Source: Brachybacterium aquaticum (GTDB lineage: Bacteria; Actinomycetota; Actinomycetes; Actinomycetales; Dermabacteraceae). Taken from it: 64,000 nt of DNA. The DNA lies in the NCBI RefSeq assembly GCF_014204755.1, contig NZ_JACHLZ010000001.1, forward strand, positions 1,860,001-1,924,000. The letters are read 5' to 3'. This document shows, one piece after another, positions 27,182 to 36,254 of this stretch. Every line of letters starts with the position of its first letter. The first letter of the stretch is position 1. A program made the position numbers and the translations under genes. Under the pieces are notes generated by a model. The model did no database searches. It saw only the letters and a program-made list of their open reading frames with translations, and was not told where the DNA came from.

Positions 27182-28507
27182 ATGACCACCATGACCCTGC
27201 CCCGGACCGCCCCGGACGACTCCTCCCCCGCCCGTCGCCGCTCGCTCGGCGCCTGGACCTCGAGCATCGGCCGCTTCCTCGCCTACTCGCTGATCGCGCT
27301 GATCCTCGGCGGGCTCGGCTTCTCCCTCGTCATCGCCCTGCTCGCCGCGGGGGTAGGGACGCTCGTGGTGTGGATCGGGGTGCCGATCCTGGTGGGCGGC
27401 GTGCTCGTCGCGCGCGGCTTCGCGATGGCCGAGCGGGCCCTGCAGGGCGCGATCCTCGGCACTGATCTTCCCGCGCCGGCGCCGCGCCGCGCGCCCGACG
27501 GGGCCGGGTGGATGCGGCGGCTGGTCACGCCGCTGACGGATCCGCAGTCGTGGCTGGACGCGCTATGGGTGGCGGTGAACTTCGTGCTGACGGTGGTGAC
27601 GTTCTCGATCGCGCTGACCTGGACCGTCGGCGCGATCGGGACCGTCGGCGGGCCGGTCGCGACCCTGATCCTGGACGAGGTGCTCCCGCCCTTCCAGCGC
27701 AGCGGGTTCGCCGACCTGCTGGGCCTCTCGGGGACCACGGCCCTGCTGCTCGACATCGCGCTGCAGGTGGTGGTGGGGCTGCTGTTCCTGGTGTCGGTCG
27801 GCCCGGTGACGCGGGGGATGACCGCGCTGCACCAGGGAGTGGCGAAGGGGCTGCTGAGCTCGCGGTTCGAGGCGCAGGAGCGGCTGCGGCGCACCGAGGA
27901 GTCGCGCGCCGCGGGGCGCAGCGCGGAGTCGGCGGCGCTGCGGCGGCTGGAGCGGGACCTGCACGACGGTCCGCAGCAGCGTCTGGTGCGCGCGTCGATG
28001 GACCTCGCCCGGGTCGAGTCCCTGGCCGAGCGGGACCCCGACCGGGCCCAGGCGGTGCTGCGCGAGACCCGCGCGCAGCTCGGCGAGACCCTGGACGAGC
28101 TGCGCCGACTCTCCCGCGGTATCGCCCCGCCGATCCTCGTGGACCGCGGCCTCGCCGCCGCGCTCACCGAGCTCGCCGCGATCTCCCCGGTGCCCACGAT
28201 CGTGCGCTGCGGCGAGCTGGACCTGGCCGAGCACGTGGAGATCGGCATCTACTACGTCGTCTCCGAGTCGCTGACCAATGCGGCCAAGCATTCCGGGGCG
28301 GATCATGTGCAGGTGGAGGTCGAGCGGAACGGCGAGGAGGCGCGCGTGCGGATCACGGACGACGGTCGCGGCGGCGCCGAGCTGCGCCCCGGCGGGGGTC
28401 TCGCCGGGCTCGCCGGGCGGGTCGCGTCCCTCGAGGGGCGCCTCGTGGTCGACTCCCCGGCCGACGGGGGCACCCGGATCGAGGCGGTGATCCCATGCGC
28501 ATCCTGA
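27182..28507 (+). CDS. Sensor histidine kinase (NarL-type two-component system)
   Basis: 441 residues. The N-terminal half is a membrane sensor domain with about four to five helices (residues 30-75 and 125-210). The kinase core follows: the phospho-acceptor box LERDLHDGPQQRLV with His261, then HATPase motifs NAAKHSGADHVQVE, ITDDGRGGAE and GGLAGLAGRVASLEG. This is a HisKA_3 kinase of the type that senses membrane or envelope stress. The ATG at 27182 has GAGTGAAGG upstream. The response regulator gene overlaps by 13 nt, so the pair is translated together. Confidence 0.9.
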   Translation: MTTMTLPRTAPDDSSPARRRSLGAWTSSIGRFLAYSLIALILGGLGFSLVIALLAAGVGTLVVWIGVPILVGGVLVARGFAMAERALQGAILGTDLPAPAPRRAPDGAGWMRRLVTPLTDPQSWLDALWVAVNFVLTVVTFSIALTWTVGAIGTVGGPVATLILDEVLPPFQRSGFADLLGLSGTTALLLDIALQVVVGLLFLVSVGPVTRGMTALHQGVAKGLLSSRFEAQERLRRTEESRAAGRSAESAALRRLERDLHDGPQQRLVRASMDLARVESLAERDPDRAQAVLRETRAQLGETLDELRRLSRGIAPPILVDRGLAAALTELAAISPVPTIVRCGELDLAEHVEIGIYYVVSESLTNAAKHSGADHVQVEVERNGEEARVRITDDGRGGAELRPGGGLAGLAGRVASLEGRLVVDSPADGGTRIEAVIPCAS

Positions 28508-29136
28508 TCGCCGACGACTCCGCACTGCTGCGCGAGGGGCTGCGCCTGCTGCTCGAGGACGCCGGGCACGAGGTGGTCGACGCCGCCGCGACCGGCACCG
28601 AGCTGGTGGTGCGGGCGCTCGAGCTGCGGCCCGACCTGGTCGTCTCCGACATCCGCATGCCGCCCAGCCACACCGACGAAGGTCTGCGGGCGGCCAAGGA
28701 GATCCGCGCCCGCTGGCCCGAGGCGTCGATCGTGCTGCTCAGCCAGTACGTGGTGGTGTCGTATGCGACCGAGCTCGTCGAGTCCGGGGAGCAGGCGACG
28801 GGGTACCTGCTGAAGGACCGCGTGTTCGACATCCGCTCGTTCCTCGAATCGATCGAGCGGGTCGCCGACGGCGGCGTCGCGATAGACCCCGACGTGGTGG
28901 GGCAGGTGCTGGCGTCTCGTCGGCGGACCCCGCTGGACGACCTCACCCCGCGCGAGCGGGAGGTGCTCGAGCTGATGGGCGAGGGGCTGACCAATGCCGC
29001 GATCGCCCAGCGCCTGTTCATCAGCGGCGGCGCGGTGGAGAAGCACACCCAGCGGCTGTTCGCGAAGCTCGGCCTCAGCGAGGACGCGAGCGTGCACCGC
29101 CGGGTGACCGCGGTGCTGACACTGCTGGGGTCGTAG
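28495..29136 (+). CDS. NarL/FixJ-family response regulator
   Basis: 213 residues. Receiver domain with acidic pair ADDSALL, phospho-acceptor Asp52 in LVVSDIRMPP, and the switch Lys in YLLKDRVFD. C-terminal LuxR helix-turn-helix is LTPREREVLELMGEGLTNAAIAQRL..GAVEKH. It is the partner of the overlapping kinase gene. No target genes can be named from the window; autoregulation is usual. Confidence 0.93.
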   Translation: MRILIADDSALLREGLRLLLEDAGHEVVDAAATGTELVVRALELRPDLVVSDIRMPPSHTDEGLRAAKEIRARWPEASIVLLSQYVVVSYATELVESGEQATGYLLKDRVFDIRSFLESIERVADGGVAIDPDVVGQVLASRRRTPLDDLTPREREVLELMGEGLTNAAIAQRLFISGGAVEKHTQRLFAKLGLSEDASVHRRVTAVLTLLGS

Positions 29137-29138
29137 GG

Positions 29139-29179
29139 GGTTGGGGCGCGGTCCGGCTTCGGCCCGGCTGCCGCGAACC
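29139..29179 (+). terminator. Hairpin after the response regulator gene
   Basis: GGTT (29139-29142) pairs with AACC (29176-29179), CGCGG (29147-29151) with CCGCG (29171-29175), and CCGGC with GCCCGG around a TTCG tetraloop. The stem is imperfect but starts directly after the stop codon. Confidence 0.45.
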
Positions 29180-29506
29180 GACCCGACCCCCTGGAACCGC
29201 GCCAGCGCCGCTCCCCCGTCCTCGACCGTTCCTCCACAGAGGTCATTCATCCACATTTTTTGCGACGCACTTGACACATTCTTTCGAGCCGCGACAACAA
29301 ATGCCCCGACATCACCCCTGTGACACCACCTGAGACTCCTCTCCCTCATAACGACCTGCGCTCTCACACCCCCGACCCCGCGACCGCCCCTCCACACAGG
29401 GCAGTTTTCCACCGCTCTATCCACATTCTTAGAACACACGGTGGAGGTTGTCCCCAATTTACGCCCGGGTCTGGTGTCGCGATTCGCACATCCGTACGAT
29501 CGAGGC
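29180..29506. other. AT-richer non-coding leader of the HNH gene
   Basis: This stretch is visibly poorer in GC than the rest. It holds TTGACA (29271-29276) and three near-matches to a DnaA box: TCATCCACA (29247-29255), CTATCCACA (29417-29425) and TTGTCCCCA (29448-29456). TACGAT (29495-29500) precedes the HNH start by 6 nt. I see no gene in it. Confidence 0.5.
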
Positions 29507-31468
29507 ATGGACACCATCAGATCGCAGGCCGACGGGGACCGCCCCGGTGGGGACGATCCCCACCGGGACGGCGGGCCCGTCGGCGTCGATGTGCTGGACC
29601 GTGCCGCCGCCGAGATCGCGGCCCTCGAGGCGAGCGCGTCGGCCCGAGCCCTGCTCGCCGAGGTGCTCGCCGCGACCCTCGCCGCCTTCACCCTCACTCG
29701 CTCCACGCGCGACCCCCTGCCGGACACGGCACCGCGCAGCGCGGAGGAGGCGCTCGCGGTCGTGGCGGGGCTGGACCATCTGCGCTCCTCGCTCGCGGCA
29801 CTGGATGCGAACTGGCAGGTGCGGGCCGAGCAGCGCATCACGCAGGACGACCGGGTCCGCGGCGTCCCGGCCGAGCGTCAGGGCAAGGGCGCGAACCAGG
29901 AGATCGCGCTGGCCCGCCAGGTCTCCCCTTCCTCGAACTCGTTCTCCCTCGCTGCGGCGCGGCGCCTGGTCCGTCAGCTCCCCGGCACCACCTCGGCGCT
30001 GCGTCGCGGCCGGCTCACCCCGCAGCAGGCCTCCACGATCTCCACCACCCTGGACGGTGCCGACGCGGAGACCTGCGCCCGGATCGACCGGATGATCGCC
30101 GAGGATCCGGAGACCCTGCGCGGCAAGGGCGTCAAGCGCGTCGCCTCGGACGTGCGGGAGATGATCCAGCACCTCGAGCCGGACGGCTCCCGCGACCGGG
30201 CCGAGCGCGCCGCCCGCCGCCGCCACGTGACGATGACGCCGCTGGCCGACGGGATGGCGAGGATCGGCGCGGTGGTGCCGGGACCCGACGCCGTGGCGCT
30301 GATGACCGCGCTCCAGCAACGCGCCGAGTCGCTGCGCGCTGCCGGATCCCGCACCCCGGGCCGTGCCCTCGAGGCGGACCTTCTTGTCGACGCGGTGCTC
30401 GGCGCCCATGAGGCGGGATGGGACCTGGTCGCGGCACCGGAGGAGACCGCGGCTGAGCGCGACGGGCAGGAGTCTGCCGCCGTCGCCGCCGAGAGCCCGT
30501 CGGCCGACGGCTCGAGCACAGGCTCCATCCTGGTCGAGACCGAGCGCGCCCCCGGCGCCGGCCTTGAGGTGGTCTCAACCGGCGACTCCGGCGCTGCGTC
30601 CGCTGCGGACCCTGCCACCAGCGCTGAGGACCTCACCCCGGCACCCGGCACATCGGCCACCGCCACCCCGGAGCCCGGGCCCCTTCGGCCGCGCCCTCGA
30701 CCCACGCTCCAGATCGGCATCGTCATCACCGACACCGCGCTGCTCGGCCGCGAGGACGAGCACGAGAGCGCCCGCCTTGACGGATTTGGCGGGATCCCCG
30801 CGCACGTCATCACCGACACGCTGCGGGGTCATCCACCAGGGCGAATCACTCCCGGACCGGACGACCCGCTCGGAGAGCACCCGGATCAGAGGATCAGCGC
30901 GTTCTACCGTCGCCTCTACACGAGTCCCCGCACCGGGGAGCTGATCGGCATGGAGTCCCGCGCCCGGGCGTTCCCCGCCGGGCTCGCCACGCTCATCCGC
31001 TGGCGCGACGTCACCTGTGCGACCCCGTGGTGCAATGCCGTGATCCGCCAGATCGACCATGTGCTCCCCCACCACCGCGGAGGCGGGACGACCTTCGAAA
31101 ACGGGCAGGGGCTGTGCGCCCGCTGCAACCAGGCCAAGGAGCATGGGACCTGGAGGATCGTCCCGCTCCGGGGCGGGAGGGGGTCGGCCGACGACGTCCC
31201 TGAGGGTGCACTCCCGACCGAGGGGGCCCTCCCGCCCGACGGATCACTCCCACCCCAGGGCTCGGGGAGGGAATGGTCGAGCCCTCACGGGGCGGTCGGG
31301 ATCTCCCTGCCACGACCCCTGTTCGCGCCGAGGCCGCCCGAGATCGCGGGCGACACGGAGGAGGAGGGCACTTCGGAGGAGGGCACCCCTTCAGCCGACG
31401 GCGACGCACCTGCCGAGGGCGCGACCGCCGATCCCCTCCGCCCCGGCGACGAGCGCACGGCAGGCTGA
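29507..31468 (+). CDS. DUF222/HNH endonuclease (13E12-type repeat family)
   Basis: 653 residues. The N-terminal DUF222 region (about 35-290) contains LALARQVSPSSNSFSLAAARR and LRRGRLTPQQASTIS. A low-complexity acidic linker (about 305-405) follows. The C-terminal HNH nuclease reads CATPWCNAVIRQIDHVLPH..NGQGLCARCNQAKE, with the Cys pairs and the His-Asn core intact. Such genes occur in many near-identical copies in actinobacterial genomes and are suspected of being mobile or homing-like; their task is unproven. The ATG at 29507 follows TACGAT by 6 nt. The tail repeats short PSADG/EGALP-like units. Confidence 0.88.
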   Translation: MDTIRSQADGDRPGGDDPHRDGGPVGVDVLDRAAAEIAALEASASARALLAEVLAATLAAFTLTRSTRDPLPDTAPRSAEEALAVVAGLDHLRSSLAALDANWQVRAEQRITQDDRVRGVPAERQGKGANQEIALARQVSPSSNSFSLAAARRLVRQLPGTTSALRRGRLTPQQASTISTTLDGADAETCARIDRMIAEDPETLRGKGVKRVASDVREMIQHLEPDGSRDRAERAARRRHVTMTPLADGMARIGAVVPGPDAVALMTALQQRAESLRAAGSRTPGRALEADLLVDAVLGAHEAGWDLVAAPEETAAERDGQESAAVAAESPSADGSSTGSILVETERAPGAGLEVVSTGDSGAASAADPATSAEDLTPAPGTSATATPEPGPLRPRPRPTLQIGIVITDTALLGREDEHESARLDGFGGIPAHVITDTLRGHPPGRITPGPDDPLGEHPDQRISAFYRRLYTSPRTGELIGMESRARAFPAGLATLIRWRDVTCATPWCNAVIRQIDHVLPHHRGGGTTFENGQGLCARCNQAKEHGTWRIVPLRGGRGSADDVPEGALPTEGALPPDGSLPPQGSGREWSSPHGAVGISLPRPLFAPRPPEIAGDTEEEGTSEEGTPSADGDAPAEGATADPLRPGDERTAG

Positions 31469-31564
31469 GCTCGATCAGGGAAGGGTGAGACCGAGGAAGG
31501 GCGAGCTCTACCGAGCACGGCTGAGCTCCACCGTGGAGCAGACGGGCCGTACAGCCCGAAGACC

Positions 31565-32164
31565 TCAGCGCAGCTTCCGCGCCAGGGTCGTGATGACGTG
31601 CCAGTGCTTCTTGTCGGCGAGGAAGCGGCCGTCCTCGTCCCGCACGGACCGGTCGATGACCTGGAATCCGCGGAACATGTCGTCGATCTCCTCGAAGCGC
31701 AGCGTGGCGACGTCGGGGAGCTCCGCCCAGGAATCGTTGGGGCCGAAGAAGTCCACCGCCATCACACCGCCGCGAGGCAGCGCCGCGACCAGCTTCTCCC
31801 ACACCTGCGGCAGCGCCTCCGGGCCCAGCAGGCCCAGGGTGTAGGTGGAGTAGACGATCTTCGCGTCGGGGAAGGACTCGACGTCCTGGATGTCGGTGTG
31901 GTGGAACTCCACCGAGCCCGTCATCCGCTCGTTCTCCACCAGACGCGCGGCGAGGGTGTCATCGCTGTCGTAGGCGTGCACGGTCCAGCCGTGCCGCGCG
32001 AACTGCAGGGAGTCCGCGCCGGCGCCCGCGCCGAGGTCGAGCACGACCCCGGGGTGCCGGTCACCCCCTGCCGCAGCGATCGCCTTCGACACGAGCCGGC
32101 GGGCAGGACGGCCCGCCGCATGGGCGTTCAGCGCCGCCCAGTCAACCTTCTCCGCCGTCTCCAT
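31565..32164 (-). CDS. Class I SAM-dependent methyltransferase
   Basis: 199 residues. SAM-binding motif I is VLDLGAGAGADSLQFA, motif II is VHAYDSDD, and VEFHHTDIQDVESFPDAKIVYSTYTLGLL supplies motifs III-IV. The overall look is that of tellurite/thiopurine-type or metabolite methyltransferases, and the substrate is unknown. I take the ATG at 32164: a GAGTCT box ends 7 nt before it and homology begins there; an upstream ATG at 32200 is possible. It is divergent from mshA over about 150 bp. Confidence 0.82.
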   Translation of the reverse strand: METAEKVDWAALNAHAAGRPARRLVSKAIAAAGGDRHPGVVLDLGAGAGADSLQFARHGWTVHAYDSDDTLAARLVENERMTGSVEFHHTDIQDVESFPDAKIVYSTYTLGLLGPEALPQVWEKLVAALPRGGVMAVDFFGPNDSWAELPDVATLRFEEIDDMFRGFQVIDRSVRDEDGRFLADKKHWHVITTLARKLR

Positions 32165-32260
32165 GCCTGCCAGACTCCCCCACTCTGGTGCCCGATTCAA
32201 CTTCCCGTGACCCAGGCCGCGTCATTTTCGTCACGGGCGAACACAAACAGCGGAGAGGCA

Positions 32261-32308
32261 CCGGAATCCATTCCGGAAAGCGCCGGGAAACCCTGCCCCG
32301 CCTACTAT
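32261..32308 (+). promoter_or_regulatory. mshA promoter with CCGGAAT-CC-ATTCCGG dyad
   Basis: A perfect 16-bp dyad occupies 32261-32276. The -10 box TACTAT (32303-32308) ends 7 nt before the ATG at 32316. The dyad sits just upstream of the expected -35 and is a possible regulator site. Confidence 0.45.
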
Positions 32309-32315
32309 GGCGGGC

Positions 32316-33551
32316 ATGTCCGCCACCACGACCGCCACGCCGCACCGGTCCGCCGCACCGCTCCGGATCGCCACGGTCTGCCTGCACACCTCCCCGCTCC
32401 AGCAGCCGGGGGACGCCGACGCGGGCGGCATGAACGTCGTCGTGCTCGAGCAGTCCCTCGCCCTCGCCCGCGCCGGGCACCAGGTCGACCTCTTCACCCG
32501 CCGCTCCGACCCGGACGCCCCGGACCTCGTCGAGGTCACCGAGGGCGTGCGCCTGTTCCACCTCGACGCCGGCCCCGCCGCGCCCGTGGCGAAGCCCGAC
32601 ATGGACGCGACCATCCGCCCCTTCCGCGAGGAGCTGCGCGCCCCGCTCGCGGAGGGCGGCTACGACCTGGTCCACTCCCATCACTGGTTCTCCGGCGTCG
32701 CCGCGCTGCCGCTCGCCCGCGAGCTGGGCGTGCCCCACCTGCAGTCCTTCCATTCCGTCGCCGCGCCCGAGGGCTCCCGCTCCCTCGAGGCCGGGGAGCC
32801 GGCCGAGTCCGAGGGCCGCATCCCCGGCGAGCAGTTCGCCGCCACCGGCTCCGAGCTCGTCGTCGCCGTCTCCGATGCGGAGGCGCGCACCGTCGCCGAG
32901 CGCTACGGCGTGCCCGGGGAGCGCTTGTCCGTGGTCCGCCCCGGCGTGGACGCGGACCGCTTCCGCCCCTGCGAGGACGTCGCCTCCCGGCGCGAGGACC
33001 CGACCCTGCTGTTCACCGCCCGGATCGAGCCGCTCAAGGGCCCCGACCTCGCCCTCGAGGTGCTCGCCCGACTCGACCCCGCCCTCGGCGCGCGCCTCGT
33101 GCTCGCCGGCTCCGCCTCCACCGTCTTCGCGCCTTACCTCGAGCAGCTGCGCGACCGGGCCCGCGAGCTCGGCGTCGAGGACCGCGTCGACTTCGTGGGC
33201 ACCCTCGGCCGCGACCAGCTCGCCGAGCAGATGCGCTGCGCCGCCGCGCTCCTGCTGGCCAGCTGGTCCGAGACCTTCGGTCTCGTCGCCCTCGAGGCGC
33301 AGGCCAGCGGCACCCCGGTGCTCGCCTGGGGCTCCGCCGGCGGGGTGCGGGAGGCCGTCGCGCCCGACGGGCTCGTGCTGCCCGGCCGCGACCCCGACGT
33401 CTGGGCCGAGTCGCTCGAGGCACTGCTGGCCGACCCGGACCGCTACGCCGCCGCCGTCGCCTCCGCCCGCGAGTTCGCCGCCGCCCGCACCTGGGACGCG
33501 ACCGCCGAGGCGCTCGCGTCGCTGTACGCGACGGTCGTGGGGCGCGCATGA
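32316..33551 (+). CDS. mshA: D-inositol-3-phosphate glycosyltransferase
   Basis: GT4 enzyme of 411 residues that joins UDP-GlcNAc and inositol-phosphate, the first step of mycothiol synthesis. The N-terminal acceptor domain has HTSPLQQPGDADAGGMNVVV, highly typical of MshA, and the nucleotide-sugar domain has TARIEPLKGPDLALEVLARL and WSETFGLVALEAQASGTPV with the E(x7)E motif. An ATG at 32307 lies within the -10 box, so 32316 is the likelier, leaderless start. The 3' end overlaps mshB (ATGA), which supports the assignment. Confidence 0.88.
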   Translation: MSATTTATPHRSAAPLRIATVCLHTSPLQQPGDADAGGMNVVVLEQSLALARAGHQVDLFTRRSDPDAPDLVEVTEGVRLFHLDAGPAAPVAKPDMDATIRPFREELRAPLAEGGYDLVHSHHWFSGVAALPLARELGVPHLQSFHSVAAPEGSRSLEAGEPAESEGRIPGEQFAATGSELVVAVSDAEARTVAERYGVPGERLSVVRPGVDADRFRPCEDVASRREDPTLLFTARIEPLKGPDLALEVLARLDPALGARLVLAGSASTVFAPYLEQLRDRARELGVEDRVDFVGTLGRDQLAEQMRCAAALLLASWSETFGLVALEAQASGTPVLAWGSAGGVREAVAPDGLVLPGRDPDVWAESLEALLADPDRYAAAVASAREFAAARTWDATAEALASLYATVVGRA

Positions 33552-34375
33552 GCGCCGAGCCCCGGCGTCTGCTCGAGTCCGATCCCTGGCACCTCCTCGA
33601 CGACGCCCGCACCGTCCTCGCCGTCCACGCCCATCCCGACGACGAGTCGCTCTCCACCGGTGCGCTGCTCGCCGCGCTCGTCTCCTCCGGCACCCGCGTG
33701 GTGCTCGTGACCGCGACCCGCGGCGAGGAGGGCGAGGTGGTCCCCGGCGCGATCGAGGACGGCGACGCCCGCCCGCTCGAGGAGATCCGCGAGGGCGAGA
33801 TCGATGCGGCGACCGCCGTGCTGGGCCTCGCCGAGCGGCACTGGCTCGGCACCTCGCCCGCTCTCGCCCCCGGCGCAGTCCCGCGCCGCTACCGCGACTC
33901 CGGCATGGAGTGGGTGCGCGAGGGGCTGGCGGGTCCGTCGGCCGACGCGGGCCCCGACTCCTTCTCCCTGGCACCGCTCGAGGACGAGGCCGACGACCTC
34001 GCCGCGCTGATCGCGCACGTGCGCCCTGACGTGGTGATCGGCTACGACGACGAGGGCACCTACGGCCACCCGGACCACGTGCGCGCCCACCACGTCGCCG
34101 TCGCGGCCTGCGGCCGCACGGGCACGCCGCTCGTGCAGGTCGCGAGCGGCGGCAAGGGTGAGGGATCGGCCGACGGGGGCGCCGCCGGCGGGGCACGCCC
34201 CCGCGCCGCGTGGCGGGACCTGCCGGAGGTCGCCGAGACGGTCCTGCACGCGGCGGACTCCTACCGCACCCAGCTCACGGTGGTCGGTCCGGTCCCGGGC
34301 GGCATCGCGATCCGGCACGTGGGCGGGCAGAACGACGTCGTCGCGCTGCGGGCGGGGCTGCGCACGGACGTGTGA
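33548..34375 (+). CDS. mshB: PIG-L deacetylase, probable MshB
   Basis: 275-residue zinc deacetylase of the PIG-L/LmbE family. It should remove the acetyl group of GlcNAc-inositol, the second or third mycothiol step. The zinc motif AHPDDE is at about 31-36, and YGHPDHVRAHH provides the distal zinc His. It overlaps mshA by 4 nt, an arrangement that favours MshB over the related conjugate amidase Mca. A low-complexity insert at about 205-220 (GGKGEGSADGGAAGG) and a GTCGGCCGAC copy in the GPSADAG codons look like lineage-specific expansions. Confidence 0.82.
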   Translation: MSAEPRRLLESDPWHLLDDARTVLAVHAHPDDESLSTGALLAALVSSGTRVVLVTATRGEEGEVVPGAIEDGDARPLEEIREGEIDAATAVLGLAERHWLGTSPALAPGAVPRRYRDSGMEWVREGLAGPSADAGPDSFSLAPLEDEADDLAALIAHVRPDVVIGYDDEGTYGHPDHVRAHHVAVAACGRTGTPLVQVASGGKGEGSADGGAAGGARPRAAWRDLPEVAETVLHAADSYRTQLTVVGPVPGGIAIRHVGGQNDVVALRAGLRTDV

Positions 34376-34400
34376 GGGAGCCCCCTCAGAACGCGACGTC

Positions 34401-35123
34401 TCAGAGCGTGACGTCGAGCAGCGTGGGCAGGTGGTCGCTCGCCCCCGCCAGGCGCTCCTCGGAGACGCTCTCGGTGGACCGCACGGCGCGGGCCTCGCGG
34501 ACCTGCACCCCCTCGGTCACCAGGATCGCGTCGATGCGGCGCACCGGCCCCTTGGCGGGGAAGGTGTGCTCGGACTGCGGCGCCGGATCGTGCACGTACG
34601 GCGCGAGCAGCGTGCGGGCCTTCCCACTCGCCTCCTCGTTCAGATCGCCGCCGACGATCACCGGGGCCCCGGCGCTGCGCACGAGCCTCGCGATGTGCTC
34701 GGCATGGCGCAGACGGTTGTCCTCCTGCAGCGCGAGGTGGATCGAGGAGAGCACCACCGCGCCGCCGCCCGGCACCGACACCCGCACCGCGGCGACGCCG
34801 CGGGGGTAGGTCGAGTTCAGGTCCGAGATCGTCTGCTGGACCGGGTGCATGCCGCGGCGGATAACCTGGGCGGCGACGTCGTCGGTCGCGAGGATCGCGA
34901 GCCCGCGCCCGCCCGCGCCGCCGACGAGGACCCGTCGGCCGATCCGCCGGGCGAACCATGCCAGCCGCGCCGTCGGCAGGACGAAGCGGGGCGCCTCCTG
35001 GATAAGCAGCACGTCGGGGTCGAGGTCCTCGATGGCCTCGGCCATCGCCTCGAGGTCGCCGCGCAGCTCCCAAAGGTTCCAGGCCACCACACGCAGGTCG
35101 CGCGAGAGTTCCTGCGACGTCAT
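34401..35123 (-). CDS. Endonuclease/exonuclease/phosphatase-family protein
   Basis: 240-residue soluble EEP-fold hydrolase: VVAWNLWELRGDLE at the start, LLIQEAPRF with the metal-binding Glu, SSIHLALQEDN with the catalytic His, VIVGGDLNEE with Asp-Asn, and the final GASDHLPTL with Asp-His. No signal or membrane helix is present, unlike the other EEP gene in the window. The substrate is unknown. The ATG overlaps the stop of the ADP-ribosylglycohydrolase gene by 4 nt, so the two share a transcript. Confidence 0.85.
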   Translation of the reverse strand: MTSQELSRDLRVVAWNLWELRGDLEAMAEAIEDLDPDVLLIQEAPRFVLPTARLAWFARRIGRRVLVGGAGGRGLAILATDDVAAQVIRRGMHPVQQTISDLNSTYPRGVAAVRVSVPGGGAVVLSSIHLALQEDNRLRHAEHIARLVRSAGAPVIVGGDLNEEASGKARTLLAPYVHDPAPQSEHTFPAKGPVRRIDAILVTEGVQVREARAVRSTESVSEERLAGASDHLPTLLDVTL

Positions 35124-36184
35124 GCTGCCTCTCCCTCGCCGTCCTCGACCACCATCGGCGCGATGACGCGCTCGACGAGGCCCTTCAGCTCGTCCACCTC
35201 GTAGCCGGGCCAGCCGAACAGCACCCGTCGCCACTCCGGCGGCACGGCCTTCGGCCCGAGCGCTGCCCCCATGAGCGAGCCGGTGATGCAGGCGACGGTG
35301 TCGGTGTCGTAGCCGGCGCGGGCCGCGGCCTCAAGAGCGGCGACCATCGCCTCGCGCTGGGCGAACTTCCCCTTCGGGATCGGGCAGACGCCGTGGATCG
35401 CGGCCCAGGCGGCCTGGAACGCGCCGACCACCCAGCCGTTGCGGCGGAACATCACCGGGGTGGACTCCTCGGCCTCCTCGATCCGCTCCCCCCACTCCGC
35501 GCGGCGGTCCGCGGGGAGCTGGGGAAGGCCGACGCGCACGTCGAGCTCGCCGGTGAGGATCGCGTGGCGCACCGCGAGGCCCCACAGGATGCAGGCCTCG
35601 ATGGTGTCCGGATGCACGTGTGTCAAGCGACACACGGACTCGATCGCCTCGACCGCGTCGGCGTCCTCGGACAGCAGATAGGGCAGCACCGAGGCGTGGA
35701 CGCGCATGAGCGAGCCGTTGCCCGCGGAGGACGGATGCTCGGTGTGGGCCTTCTCTGCGGCGGCCCGGAAGTCCTCCGCCCGAGGCGCGTAGTGCCCGGC
35801 CTCGCGGCCGAGGTCCGCGGCGGTGCGGAGCACGTGCGAGGTGAGAGTGCCGATGTCGGGGGTGCCCAGCGACCACGAGTACCACTCGCGGGCGATGTGG
35901 TCCTGCGCGGACTCGATCCGCAGGTCATGGTTGTCCGAGGCGGTCAGCGAGGCCTCCAGGACCACGATCGCCATGGATGTGTCGTCGGTCCATTCGCCCG
36001 GCTGCCAGCCGAGCACGCCGCCGCCGATCATGTCGATCTCCTCCGAGTCGACCACCGGGGCCTGGAACTCGTAGGGGGCGCCGAGCGCATCGCCGGTCGC
36101 GGCGGCCACCACCGCGCCGACGGCGCGCTGACGCTGGGCCGGGGTCAGCCCGGTGGCGTCAGGGGGTGTCGCATGCGTCGTCAC
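35120..36184 (-). CDS. ADP-ribosylglycohydrolase-family protein
   Basis: 354 residues of the DraG-type hydrolase family, which removes ADP-ribose from proteins or other targets using two Mg ions. The metal motifs are WTDDTSMA near residue 65 and GYDTDTVACITGSLMGA near residue 310, both complete. GAVVAAATGDALGAPYEF at the front is typical. I take the GTG at 36184 because the sequence before it is not conserved and AACCAT lies 6 nt upstream; an ATG at 36256 would overlap the divergent gene. It is upstream of, and coupled to, an EEP-fold hydrolase. No ADP-ribosyltransferase is visible nearby. Confidence 0.87.
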   Translation of the reverse strand: MTTHATPPDATGLTPAQRQRAVGAVVAAATGDALGAPYEFQAPVVDSEEIDMIGGGVLGWQPGEWTDDTSMAIVVLEASLTASDNHDLRIESAQDHIAREWYSWSLGTPDIGTLTSHVLRTAADLGREAGHYAPRAEDFRAAAEKAHTEHPSSAGNGSLMRVHASVLPYLLSEDADAVEAIESVCRLTHVHPDTIEACILWGLAVRHAILTGELDVRVGLPQLPADRRAEWGERIEEAEESTPVMFRRNGWVVGAFQAAWAAIHGVCPIPKGKFAQREAMVAALEAAARAGYDTDTVACITGSLMGAALGPKAVPPEWRRVLFGWPGYEVDELKGLVERVIAPMVVEDGEGEAA

Positions 36185-36254
36185 AGCCCCATGGTTCCAC
36201 AGGTGAGCGCCCAGCCCGGCCCCGCTACCCTGGTGGGGACCACGAAGGAGCTCC

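Noticed and set aside
29180..29506. Cluster of DnaA-box-like words considered as a replication origin
   Set aside because: All three differ from the actinobacterial box by one or more bases, and none of dnaA, dnaN, parA, recF or gyrB is nearby.
34401..36184. Toxin-antitoxin system of the DarTG type
   Set aside because: The hydrolase is a DraG-like full-length enzyme rather than a macrodomain, and no DarT-like ADP-ribosyltransferase is present.
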